Assembly (NCBI GenBank): GCA_963771985.1
Contig: CAVYVO010000032.1
Location: 124,001-188,000, forward strand
Reading direction: 5' to 3'
Length of the DNA: 64,000 nt
Source: Trebonia sp963771985
GTDB lineage: Bacteria > Actinomycetota > Actinomycetes > Streptosporangiales > Streptosporangiaceae
Shown here in pieces: positions 1-8,089 of this stretch. The number at the start of each line of letters is the position of its first letter. Within the stretch, counting starts at the first letter, position 1. The notes below the pieces were generated by a model. That model was not told where the DNA came from, did no database searches, and was given only the letters and a program-made list of their open reading frames with translations. The translations under genes were made by a program, and so were the position numbers.

Positions 1-894
1 GGCCAGGTCGTCGTGGTTGTACACGTGCCGGACCGCGTAGTCGATGGCGAACATCACCGCGCGGATCGTCACCAGCCGCAGCAGGCCGGGCCGGATGAAG
101 CCCACGACCGCGAAGGGGTTCTGCGCGACGAAGTCCTCATAGTCGGCCAGCTCGTCCAGGTGCTCCAGCGTGGGCTGCTGGGTGACCGGCCGTTCGCTTT
201 GTTCGGAGATGCGAATCAGGACGGCCCAGACCGGCAGGATGGCAGCGAGCGCCGGCAGCAGCGCCAGCAGCGCGAGCGGCACGGCTACCTCGTGGATCGC
301 CTCGCGCATCCGGAAACGCAGTGAAGGCGGCGCGGGCGGCCTCATCGCCCAGGCCAGGTCGGCACGCCCCGCCACGTAGGCGCGGAGTTCGCGCCGCAGG
401 TCATCGGGAGCGCGGCCGCCCCAGTCGCCCTGGTCGAGATACTCCTCCAGCACGTCGTGCAGGCGGGCTTCCTGGCGGATCTGCTGCAGGCCGCGGCCGA
501 CCGTATTGACGTAGACCGCGCTGGCCCGGACCTGGTGCCGGGCCAGCCAGGCGATGCGGGCGCGGCGAGTGCCGGCGCCCGGATAACCCGCGCAGAACCC
601 GAACGCCTGGTCGATCCCCGCCCCTCCCACGTCGATGAGCTCGGCGAGGTGGGGCCGCAGCGGCGCGTCCACCTCGGTCATGAGCACCAGGCTGGCGGGG
701 ATGCGCTGGCCGTCGAGGTCTGTCACCTCATCGAGCACGAAAAGCTTGGCGAAGTGCAGCCCGCGCATGCGCCCGAACATGAACAGGCTGTCCGCCGCAC
801 CGTTGCGGGCCATCTTGGCCAGCCAGTCACGCAGCGGCACCGCCTGCTCCGCCGCCACCTGCGCCCGGATAGTCACGCCAAGCTGGTACGGCAT
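1..894 (-). CDS. Conserved membrane protein, C-terminus cut by window edge
   Basis: The minus-strand frame opens at ATG 894 and is still open at base 1, giving 298 residues without a stop. The first ~130 residues look soluble and carry the patterns LHFAKLFVLDE (46-56) and FGFCAGYP (98-105). Residues ~203-228 (PLALLALLPALAAILPV and flanks) should be a membrane helix. I do not recognise a named family. It lies 25 bp downstream of the heme oxygenase-like gene and is the last visible member of a four-gene minus-strand unit that starts with a patatin lipase, so it probably acts in the same lipid process at the membrane. Function unknown. Confidence 0.7.
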   Translation of the reverse strand, partial: MPYQLGVTIRAQVAAEQAVPLRDWLAKMARNGAADSLFMFGRMRGLHFAKLFVLDEVTDLDGQRIPASLVLMTEVDAPLRPHLAELIDVGGAGIDQAFGFCAGYPGAGTRRARIAWLARHQVRASAVYVNTVGRGLQQIRQEARLHDVLEEYLDQGDWGGRAPDDLRRELRAYVAGRADLAWAMRPPAPPSLRFRMREAIHEVAVPLALLALLPALAAILPVWAVLIRISEQSERPVTQQPTLEHLDELADYEDFVAQNPFAVVGFIRPGLLRLVTIRAVMFAIDYAVRHVYNHDDLA

Positions 895-919
895 GGCCGG
901 CCTCCCTCGCGTGAATCTC

Positions 920-2764
920 TCATGGCGAGCTCACCGGGCCGCCCACCCGCTGCCAGGGCTGGAAGGCGTTGGTCACGCCGCGCAGGGCCGGGCGAAGCTG
1001 CGGGTAGTGGCGCAGCACGATGTCGATCATCGACGTCTGCTGCACCCAGTCCATCCCCGTCTGCGTGTAGATCTCCGGCGTGAAGTCTTCGGTGAAATAG
1101 CGGTCGCTGTTCAGCCGGCGTGACGCCATGAGGATGAAGATCCGGAACGCGGTGTCGCTGAAGCCGAAGCCCGCGGGCCTTTTCTCGGCCAGCATGCCGA
1201 CGATCGTGTCAACCGAATCGACGTCGCGGTACAGCCGGCGGAGCGCGGCCAGCTGAGCGGGGTCATCGGTCAGGTCCTCGAAGCTCCGGGCGGGCTTGAG
1301 GTGCAGGAGCCGCCGGAACTGGTTGTAGCGCGGCACGCCGAGTTCACGGGTGCGCAGGATGTCGGTGGCCGCCAGGTCCATCAGCCGGTCGTTGTCCGGC
1401 CGCTGGAACTGCTGCAGGAAGCGCGGGTAGTTGTTCAGCACCAGTGCCCCTGGATGAGCCACGGCGAAGCTGTAGAGACAATCACCCAGGTCGATTCGCT
1501 CCGTCACCTCCTGAGCGTGCGGGCCGGCGATCTCGGGGAAGCTGTACTCGGCGATGAGCTGGTCATCGGCGGCAGAGCGGATCGCGTAGCTGTCCGCGAT
1601 GAGCGGATGCATCCGGTAGACGATCGAGAATTCTTCGGTAAGCGAGTACGGGACACCGTAATGATCCGTCTCCGAGCCGGGAATGCCGCTGATCACCTCG
1701 CTCGTGCTGATGCGGCCGAACAGCTGGCGGACGCGCTTGCCGGCCACGCCCCACCAGTTCGCGCTCATGGCGGCGATGGTGGTGGGGTGAGCGATGATGG
1801 CGGGCGTCCATTCGACCGTATGTATCTTCGCGATCAGCGCGGCGGTGACGAGCCGGGCGCGCTGGTACAGGTCCTCGTCCGTCCACTGCGGGTAGGCGGC
1901 CTTGAGCGCGTCGGCGATGGCGTTGTGCTCCTGGACGAAGATCGTGCTCATCATGGCGAGCCCGAGCCACCAGCCGGGGACGAACGCCGGGCTCAGGGCA
2001 GGGTCGTCCGGGAGCACCAGCCGATTGCCAGGACCGATCAGCAGCTTGCCGTCCACCCCGCTTCGCCGCGGCAGCTTGTCCTGGGCGGTGGTGCCGCCGC
2101 CGTACAGCTGCGACGCATCCCACCAGGGGGTCTCGGTATTGCGGAAGGTCTGCGGTCCGGCGGCATCATGTGCCCGGGTGGGATCGGGCAGCGTCTTGAG
2201 CACTCGCAGCGGCTTCTGCGGCCAGGGATCATCGTCGGCGAGAGGCAGCTCGAAATAGTGCTGCGGGTCACCGGCACCGTGGCTGAACCAGTCCTTGACC
2301 ATGAACTGAATCCAGGCCGCCGCCAGCAGGTTCAGGCTCGTCGCCGGGATGAAGTCGTGCCGGGTCAGCAGCTCGCGGCTGATCTCCCGCGGGCTCGGTT
2401 CCAGGATCTCGTCCGGCGCTTCCTGATATCCCCACTTCAGCGGCACGTTACGGCCGAAGCGTGTGTCCGCCATGCCCATGTCCGGCTGCGCGAGATCGTT
2501 GTAGGACCCGTCCGGCGTCCTGATCGTGAATGTCTCCGGCCCGGGAGCCGGCGCCTTGGGCGTACCGGCGGATGGCAGGGCGGACGTGTCGTACAGGTTG
2601 CGCTGCCTCAGGATGTTCCGCAGGCCGACGAGCACCAGCAGGCCGAGAACCTTCGGCAGCTTGTCCCAGCCGAACGCCCGGTCGGCCGCTTGCGCGGCTT
2701 CGTCGTATATCCGCCACCAGAAGGTGTTCCGATAGCCACGCTGGGTTCCGGATGGCTGGCTCAT
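920..2764 (-). CDS. Animal-heme-peroxidase family protein, alpha-dioxygenase/cyclooxygenase-like
   Basis: A 614-residue protein of the animal heme peroxidase superfamily. The closest pattern I know is plant fatty-acid alpha-dioxygenase (alpha-DOX), which inserts O2 at C2 of free fatty acids. The segment EEFSIVYRMHPLI contains the Tyr-x-x-His pair expected for the catalytic tyrosine (Tyr383) and proximal heme ligand (His386). The distal motif reads WIQFMVKDWFSH: family members have Q-x-x-x-H, but here residue 157 is Lys (codon AAG, 2294-2296). The start at ATG 2764 is chosen because AAAGG lies 7 bases upstream; a GTG at 2779 would add five residues. It is 33 bp downstream of a small membrane protein and in one run with a patatin lipase, which would supply its fatty-acid substrate. 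Without the distal His, oxygenase or peroxidase activity is uncertain. Confidence 0.8.
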   Translation of the reverse strand: MSQPSGTQRGYRNTFWWRIYDEAAQAADRAFGWDKLPKVLGLLVLVGLRNILRQRNLYDTSALPSAGTPKAPAPGPETFTIRTPDGSYNDLAQPDMGMADTRFGRNVPLKWGYQEAPDEILEPSPREISRELLTRHDFIPATSLNLLAAAWIQFMVKDWFSHGAGDPQHYFELPLADDDPWPQKPLRVLKTLPDPTRAHDAAGPQTFRNTETPWWDASQLYGGGTTAQDKLPRRSGVDGKLLIGPGNRLVLPDDPALSPAFVPGWWLGLAMMSTIFVQEHNAIADALKAAYPQWTDEDLYQRARLVTAALIAKIHTVEWTPAIIAHPTTIAAMSANWWGVAGKRVRQLFGRISTSEVISGIPGSETDHYGVPYSLTEEFSIVYRMHPLIADSYAIRSAADDQLIAEYSFPEIAGPHAQEVTERIDLGDCLYSFAVAHPGALVLNNYPRFLQQFQRPDNDRLMDLAATDILRTRELGVPRYNQFRRLLHLKPARSFEDLTDDPAQLAALRRLYRDVDSVDTIVGMLAEKRPAGFGFSDTAFRIFILMASRRLNSDRYFTEDFTPEIYTQTGMDWVQQTSMIDIVLRHYPQLRPALRGVTNAFQPWQRVGGPVSSP

Positions 2765-2797
2765 GTGGGTACCTTTCACGGGTCTTGCTTCCGACCG

Positions 2798-3223
2798 TTA
2801 GTTCTCATCCCGGCGCGCCGCGAGATATGCCGTGACGGCGAGGGCGGTGTTCGTCATGGAGATCAGCGTGAGCGGGATCGCCGTGCGCGGCTTCACACGC
2901 CCGCTGACACCGAGCGCGGCAGCGGTCGCGGTATCGGTCCCGTGGATGATGACCGCCTGCCGGAGGGCGCGCCGGAGCGGTTCCCCCGACAGCACCGCGA
3001 GATCGGCGCCCAGCAGGACGGTCCGGATGCCGAACATCCGCAGGCCGTAGATCGCGGCGCTGTCCTGCGCCGGCTGCTCATCAAAGCGCCTGATGATGAC
3101 GCCTGGCGCGATGAGGGCTATACCGCCGTTGACGATGCGGATGCCGGCCAGGGCGAAACGGGCCGCCTGCCCGGCGCGAACGGCCCGGACCGGCGTGGCA
3201 TGCGCAGCCGGACTCGTTCTCAT
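2798..3223 (-). CDS. Small conserved membrane protein
   Basis: A 141-residue protein with hydrophobic segments at about 22-45 (ALAGIRIVNGGIALIAPGV), 60-80 and 112-133 (PLTLISMTNTALAVTAYLA), consistent with three or four membrane helices of the kind seen in DUF4267-like proteins. The family assignment is only a resemblance. Its ATG at 3221-3223 overlaps the TGA of the upstream patatin gene (ATGA), so the two are translationally coupled. The heme oxygenase-like gene follows after 33 bp. It may anchor or assist the lipase/oxygenase pair in the membrane; this is inference from gene order. Confidence 0.7.
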   Translation of the reverse strand: MRTSPAAHATPVRAVRAGQAARFALAGIRIVNGGIALIAPGVIIRRFDEQPAQDSAAIYGLRMFGIRTVLLGADLAVLSGEPLRRALRQAVIIHGTDTATAAALGVSGRVKPRTAIPLTLISMTNTALAVTAYLAARRDEN

Positions 3224-5856
3224 CGGTCCTGCCCCCCGGGCGTGGCCGAGACAGGCTCCCGGTCCTGACCCGCTCCGGGGCCGGCCGACGCCGGTTCCGG
3301 CCTGAGCGGCGGCTCGCAGTGCTCCGCGGCATCGAGTGCGGCGGCCACGCCGAGCTCGTGGTAGGCCTCGAACTCAGCCGCGTCGTACAACTGCTCCAGC
3401 GTGCTGTCGCACGGGAAGGTCTGATGGCTTTTGGCGTATGCCACGACATCCCACGGGGCGCCGTCCCACCAGCCGAGCTTGCACACCCAGATCTGCCCCT
3501 GCCAGGGCAGGCCCGACTCCGGGTCCGGGCATGGCCGGGTGAAGGTGCCGTGCGCCCAGGGGTGGAGGACCTGACCAGGCGCCAGGCCGGGCTTCCACAT
3601 CGTGGTCGGGTCCAGCGTGATCTCGACACCAGCGTCGGTCCTGGCCAGCGCGATGGCGCCGCCGAGCGTGAACCACGAGTCCGCCTTGTCGCCTGACGCG
3701 TCGAGTACCACGATCCGGTCGGCTCCGCGGCGCAGCGCCTCGACCAGCCCGAGGTTGTCGTAGTGGCCGCCGTCCGTCACGTACATCCAGGTGCTGCGAT
3801 AGCTGAGTTTCCCGGCCGCCTCGGCCCACAGCAGGCCCAGCGTGGGCTGCAGCACCCGGTACCAGAGCGCCCCGGCCCGCCGGCCGCGGAGCCTGAGGTC
3901 CAGCACATAGGCCCAGAGGCGGGCCTCCCGCCAGCGGTTCCTGCCCTGCCGGCGGTCCCAGAGCGGGTGCGGTGACAGGTACCACAGCAACAGGAGCAGC
4001 GGCCGGTACGCCCACCCTCGGTCGTTATCCTGGTCCTTATCCCGGTCCGGCTCCGAGAGCCGCGGCAGCTGCCTGAGCTGCGCACGCAGCGTGCCCGCTG
4101 TGATCTTCTTGTCTTTCTGGAGTTGATCGAGGCGGTCAAGCACCGCGCGGGCGTCGCGAACGCACACCGGGTGCGGCACCCACACGCCGAGGCGGATGTT
4201 GGTGAAGGTGAAAAGGATGCGATAGGCATGCCGTGTCGCCGATCCCATCAGCGGCGAGATCGCCGCTCCGCTGATCGCGGAGACGTCGAACAGGGCGCAC
4301 CGGCGCTGACTCACGAGAGCTTCGTAATCCGACGTCCTGGCCCGCGCGGGCTCCCTCGTCAGGCCGCGTTCCCTGCGCAGGGTCACGTGGTCGGCGTCAA
4401 ACGCGACGCAGAACCCGTCCTGTCCCGGCGGCACCTCGCGAGCGGCGTTGATGTTAGCGGTGCCGCAGATCACCAGTCCCGGTTCGTCCGCCTTGCCGTC
4501 CGTGTCCCGCAGTTCGGAAAGGCAGGTCGCGGCGGCTTCGTCGAACAGCACGCGGGCCCGCACCGGATCCTGCTCCTGCGCCGCGCGCCGGGTGACGGCG
4601 AAGGCGTCGGCCAGCCGCCAGCGGTAGAAGTCATGCATCGACAGGCGGTTGACGTTGACACCGACGCGAGTGAACAGCATCACCGCCAGGGCGGCGAGCA
4701 CGATCCAGAGCTGGCCGGCGGTGAACCCCGCCCGGATTCCGTCCGTCGCCCACAGCAGGGCCAGGACAAGACCAATGAGCACGACGATGGCGCTGGCCAG
4801 CCACGGTGTCAGCTGCTGGCGGAGCCAGCCGGCCAGCTGCGCGGGCAGCCCTGGCTGTGACGCTCCCTGGGCGCCGCCCGCACCGGCCGCGGCGTTCCAC
4901 TTGGCCAGCCCGCCCTGGACGTACTTAGCTACCGCCGCTATCGCGGCGACCAGGCCGGCCAGCGCCGGCAGCGACCAGGCCGGCCGGGCGCCGAAACCGA
5001 TGGCGCGCGCGAGCGCGCCCACTGGCCCGCTGTTCTTCGTGAGCCACGAGATCAGCGGCGGGACCGCGAGCATGGCCGCGGCCGCGGCAGCGGTGAAGAC
5101 AGTTACCCAGCTCAGTACCTTGGCCCGGTTAGCACCGCGGTCACGGTCGTCCGGCTTCAGGAAAGCCCACCACGGTTCCCGACCGCGGCCGTTCCGGCGC
5201 ACGTGCCGACCGCCGTATGGATGCAGCGTCGCCCACCAGAACACGAACAGCGCCAGCGTGATCCCGGCCAAGATCACTGACGGCAGCCACCACCACAGAG
5301 GGGTCACGTCAGCGCTGACGGTGTGCTTACCCGAAGGGACAGCCACCCCCTGCCACCGCAGCAGCCAGCCCCACGCATGCGCAAGCGCGTACACCGGGGC
5401 CAGCGCCAGCACGAACGTGACGATCGCCCCCAGCAGCAGTGACAGGACGCCGGCCAGCACCGTCGCCCCGTCGGGCGCGATGTACCGGGTGTCGAGCCGA
5501 AGGTTGCGCTCTTCGGGAGTACCCGGGGCATAGGCCGGCTCGGCCGGACGGGAACCGGCCAGGTTCTCCGTCGCCCTGGGAAGGTCGTGTGCCACGAGTG
5601 CCCGGGAGGCGGCGATATAGCTGCCCCCGGACACGCCGAGGATCCAGCTGGCCTTCGCCAGCGGGCCGCCGTCCTGCTGCAGGCTTTGCATGGCCCCGAG
5701 GCAGTAGGCGGCCGAGCGGATGCCGCCCCCCGAGCAGCAGACCGCCCATGTTTCCGCGGCGGCCGGGCCGTCCGCCGCTACCTGATCCGCTGGGACAGGC
5801 ATCGGCGGTGCCTGCCTTGTGGTGTGCTGATGACCGTTTGCCTCTGGCGACGACAT
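3220..5856 (-). CDS. Patatin-like phospholipase with membrane segments
   Basis: An 878-residue protein expected to hydrolyse acyl esters of membrane lipids. All parts of the patatin Ser/Asp dyad are visible: the oxyanion loop CSGGGIRSAAY (GGGIR 43-47), the nucleophile elbow GVSGGS with Ser76, and the Asp motif DGGHYDNLGL with Asp695. Between elbow and Asp are several hydrophobic stretches (around 135-165, 190-215, 240-260, 350-395) that are unusual for simple patatins and suggest an integral membrane enzyme. The start at ATG 5856 follows GGGGAGGCGGGCGAT. It is the first gene of a minus-strand unit continuing into a small membrane protein (4-bp overlap) and an alpha-DOX-like heme protein. Released fatty acids are the obvious substrate for the latter. 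Confidence 0.88.
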   Translation of the reverse strand: MSSPEANGHQHTTRQAPPMPVPADQVAADGPAAAETWAVCCSGGGIRSAAYCLGAMQSLQQDGGPLAKASWILGVSGGSYIAASRALVAHDLPRATENLAGSRPAEPAYAPGTPEERNLRLDTRYIAPDGATVLAGVLSLLLGAIVTFVLALAPVYALAHAWGWLLRWQGVAVPSGKHTVSADVTPLWWWLPSVILAGITLALFVFWWATLHPYGGRHVRRNGRGREPWWAFLKPDDRDRGANRAKVLSWVTVFTAAAAAAMLAVPPLISWLTKNSGPVGALARAIGFGARPAWSLPALAGLVAAIAAVAKYVQGGLAKWNAAAGAGGAQGASQPGLPAQLAGWLRQQLTPWLASAIVVLIGLVLALLWATDGIRAGFTAGQLWIVLAALAVMLFTRVGVNVNRLSMHDFYRWRLADAFAVTRRAAQEQDPVRARVLFDEAAATCLSELRDTDGKADEPGLVICGTANINAAREVPPGQDGFCVAFDADHVTLRRERGLTREPARARTSDYEALVSQRRCALFDVSAISGAAISPLMGSATRHAYRILFTFTNIRLGVWVPHPVCVRDARAVLDRLDQLQKDKKITAGTLRAQLRQLPRLSEPDRDKDQDNDRGWAYRPLLLLLWYLSPHPLWDRRQGRNRWREARLWAYVLDLRLRGRRAGALWYRVLQPTLGLLWAEAAGKLSYRSTWMYVTDGGHYDNLGLVEALRRGADRIVVLDASGDKADSWFTLGGAIALARTDAGVEITLDPTTMWKPGLAPGQVLHPWAHGTFTRPCPDPESGLPWQGQIWVCKLGWWDGAPWDVVAYAKSHQTFPCDSTLEQLYDAAEFEAYHELGVAAALDAAEHCEPPLRPEPASAGPGAGQDREPVSATPGGQDR

Positions 5857-5962
5857 ATCGCCCGCCTCCCCGTGGCGCGATGCTGTACATCTGAACGGAG
5901 GAGGCTCTTGACGATGAGATACACGCTGCGGGCCATCAGATTGGACGGACCGCCCAGCGCGT

Positions 5963-6992
5963 TCAGCGGACTAGGCCGACGACCTTCTCTAGCAGGCGCA
6001 GGTCGCAGCTGAGCAGGAGTGTGGTGATCACCGTCTGCTGCCAGCGCTGGATCTCGTCGGCGATCTTGGGCCAGGGGCCGATCAGCGCGACGTCCTCGAC
6101 CATCCGTGTGGGGACCGCCGCGATGGCGCTTTTCTTGTCGCCGGCCAGGTAGGCATCCTGGATCTTCCTGGCCTCGGTCTCGTAACCCATCCGGGCGAAG
6201 ACCTCGTAGTGGAAGTTGAGGCCGCGGGCGCCCATGCCGCCGATGTAGAGGGCGAGCGATGGCCGCAGCCGGTCGGCCGCTCGTTCGAGGTCGTCGTCGG
6301 GGATGATGCCGAGCGGGCCGCCTACCACGTCGAAGGTGTCCCTGGAGTGGCGGGCACCGGGACGGGCGAAGCCTTCGGCGAGCGCCGCGGCGTAGAAGTC
6401 GTTCATCGCGGGCGAGAAGAACATGGCGTTCCACCCGTCGCCGATCTCGGCCGCGAGCGCCACGTTCCGCGGCCCCTCCGCGCCCAGGTAGACGGGGATC
6501 TCGGTGCGGTACGGGTGCAGGATCGAGCGCAGCGGCTTGCCCAGGCCCGTTCCGGTCGGCAGGGGCAGCTGATAATGCTCGCCGTCGTAGCGAACCGGCT
6601 CGTCGCGGGCGATGACCTTGCGGAGAATGTCGACATATTCCCTGGTGCGCTGGAGCGGGCGCGGGTATGGCTGGCCGTACCAGCCCTCCACCACCTGCGG
6701 GTTGCTGGTGCCGATCCCGAGCAGCACGCGTCCCTTGGTGAGGTGGTCCATCGTCATCGCCGTCATCGCCAGAGTCGCCGGCGGGCGGGCCGACAGCTGC
6801 GAGACCGCCGTGCCCAGCTGGACGCGCGACGTCCGGGACCCGTACCAGGCCAGCGGCGTCCACGCGTCGCTGCCGTAGGCTTCCGCCGTCCAGAACCTGG
6901 TCGATGCCGAGGTGCTCGGCGGCGTCGAACAGGTCCGCCGCGCCCGCCGGGGGCCCCGCGCCCCAGTAGCCGGCCATGACGGCGGTCCTCAC
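5963..6992 (-). pseudogene. LLM-class F420-dependent oxidoreductase (Rv3520c-like), frameshifted
   Basis: Two minus-strand frames together give one luciferase-like F420 oxidoreductase of ~342 residues. The N-terminus starts at GTG 6992 (VRTAVMAGYWGAGPPAGAAD...LGIDQV), overlapping the TGA of the upstream gene as GTGA. The rest runs in the next frame (WTAEAYGSDAWTPLAWYG ... NPQVVEGWYGQP ... LGAEGPRNVALAAEIGDGW) to the stop at 5963. The switch lies at 6894-6895, where the coding strand reads GACCAGGTTCTGG; removing one T restores D-Q-V-W-T. The total length is 3n+1, fitting one extra base. From memory it matches M. tuberculosis Rv3520c, a member of the cholesterol regulon. It is the third gene of the FadD19-led operon. 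A sequencing error is possible; otherwise the enzyme is lost. Confidence 0.82.
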
Positions 6993-8089
6993 CGCAGCCG
7001 GTCCAAGGCCTCGTCTGTTTCGCGCACGAGCGTCGCGAGCACGTCGGCCACCGGGCGGACCTCGGTGATCCGGCCCACTATCTGCCCGGCAGGCATCGGC
7101 ACCACGTCCGCCTGCCCCGAGCGCATGAGCCGCTGGTGCGCCTGCGCCACCAGCAGGTTCTGCAGCGGCATCCGCAGCGGCTCGGGGGCGCCCGGCTGCT
7201 CCCAGGCGGCCGTCCACCGGTTCTTCAGCAGGCGGGCGGGCTTACCGCTGTAGATCCGTGAGCGGACGGTATCGGACGACGTGGCCGCCAGGAGTGCCTG
7301 CTGCACCGCGGGCGCGGACGTCATCAGGGCGTATTCCCGCGTGAGCAGCCAGGCCGAGCCCATCCAGACGCCGACGGCGCCGAGCGCGAGCGCGGCGGCG
7401 ATCTGGCGGCCGCAGCCGATGCCGCCCGCGGCGAGCACCGGTACCCGCGGGCCGACCGCGTCGACTATCTCCGGGATGAGCACCATGCTCCCGATCTCGC
7501 CGGTGTGCCCGCCGGCCTCGTATCCCTGGGCGACCACGATGTCCACGCCGCTCGCTGCCTGCGCGCGGGCGTCGCCGGCCTTGCCCGCCAGCGCCGCGAC
7601 CAGCATGCCGCGCGCGTGCGCGCTGGCGATGACGTCCGGGGGCGGCGGGCCGAGCGCGTTCGCGATGAGGCGCGCGGGGTGGGCCAGCGCGACCTCGACG
7701 TGCTTGCGGGCGACCGAATGCAGCCAGCCGATCACGCCGTCTCCGCCTGGCGTCCCGTCCGGCAGCGGCGGCACGCCGAGCTCGCGCAGCGTCCGCTGGA
7801 CGAAGTCCCGGTGTGCTTGCGGGATCATCTCTTCCAGGTCCCTGACGGCGCCCTCGGCGGGCACCCGGGCCGGCATGACCACGTCCACGCCGTACGGACG
7901 TCCGTCAGTGTTCGCGTCCATCCAGTCCAAGGCCGCGTCCAGCTCGGCGGGATCGTTGAACCGCACGCAGCCGAGCACGCCCAGGCCGCCGGCCCGGCTG
8001 ATCGCGGCGGCGACGTGTTCGGACGGCGTGAATCCGACGATCGGATGCTCGATGCCCAGGAGATCGCAGATACTCGTCCGCACGGTCAT
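6989..8089 (-). CDS. NAD(P)H-dependent flavin oxidoreductase (nitronate monooxygenase family)
   Basis: A 366-residue TIM-barrel FMN protein of the 2-nitropropane dioxygenase/nitronate monooxygenase family. The hallmark GYEAGGHTGEIGSM and the FMN phosphate-binding stretch PVLAAGGIGCGRQIAAALALGAVGVWMGSA are both present (quoted in two parts: PVLAAGGIGCG, then ALGAVGVWMGSA). Start ATG 8089 overlaps the TGA of the FadD19-like gene (ATGA), and its own stop overlaps the GTG of the LLM gene, so three genes are coupled. Family members act on nitronates or as enoyl/ene reductases. In steroid degraders related flavoproteins such as IpdC take part in ring degradation, but this protein has a different N-terminal half, so I do not call it ipdC. 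A role in sterol side-chain or ring metabolism is inferred from the operon. Confidence 0.82.
   Translation of the reverse strand: MTVRTSICDLLGIEHPIVGFTPSEHVAAAISRAGGLGVLGCVRFNDPAELDAALDWMDANTDGRPYGVDVVMPARVPAEGAVRDLEEMIPQAHRDFVQRTLRELGVPPLPDGTPGGDGVIGWLHSVARKHVEVALAHPARLIANALGPPPPDVIASAHARGMLVAALAGKAGDARAQAASGVDIVVAQGYEAGGHTGEIGSMVLIPEIVDAVGPRVPVLAAGGIGCGRQIAAALALGAVGVWMGSAWLLTREYALMTSAPAVQQALLAATSSDTVRSRIYSGKPARLLKNRWTAAWEQPGAPEPLRMPLQNLLVAQAHQRLMRSGQADVVPMPAGQIVGRITEVRPVADVLATLVRETDEALDRLR

Noticed and set aside
1301..3268. 655-residue plus-strand frame opposite the heme protein
   Set aside because: No domain, composition typical of antisense read-through in GC-rich DNA.
5778..7217. 479-residue minus-strand frame overlapping the LLM oxidoreductase
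   Set aside because: It is a low-complexity Arg/Ala/Gly shadow except for its ~30-residue N-terminal piece of the frameshifted LLM enzyme.
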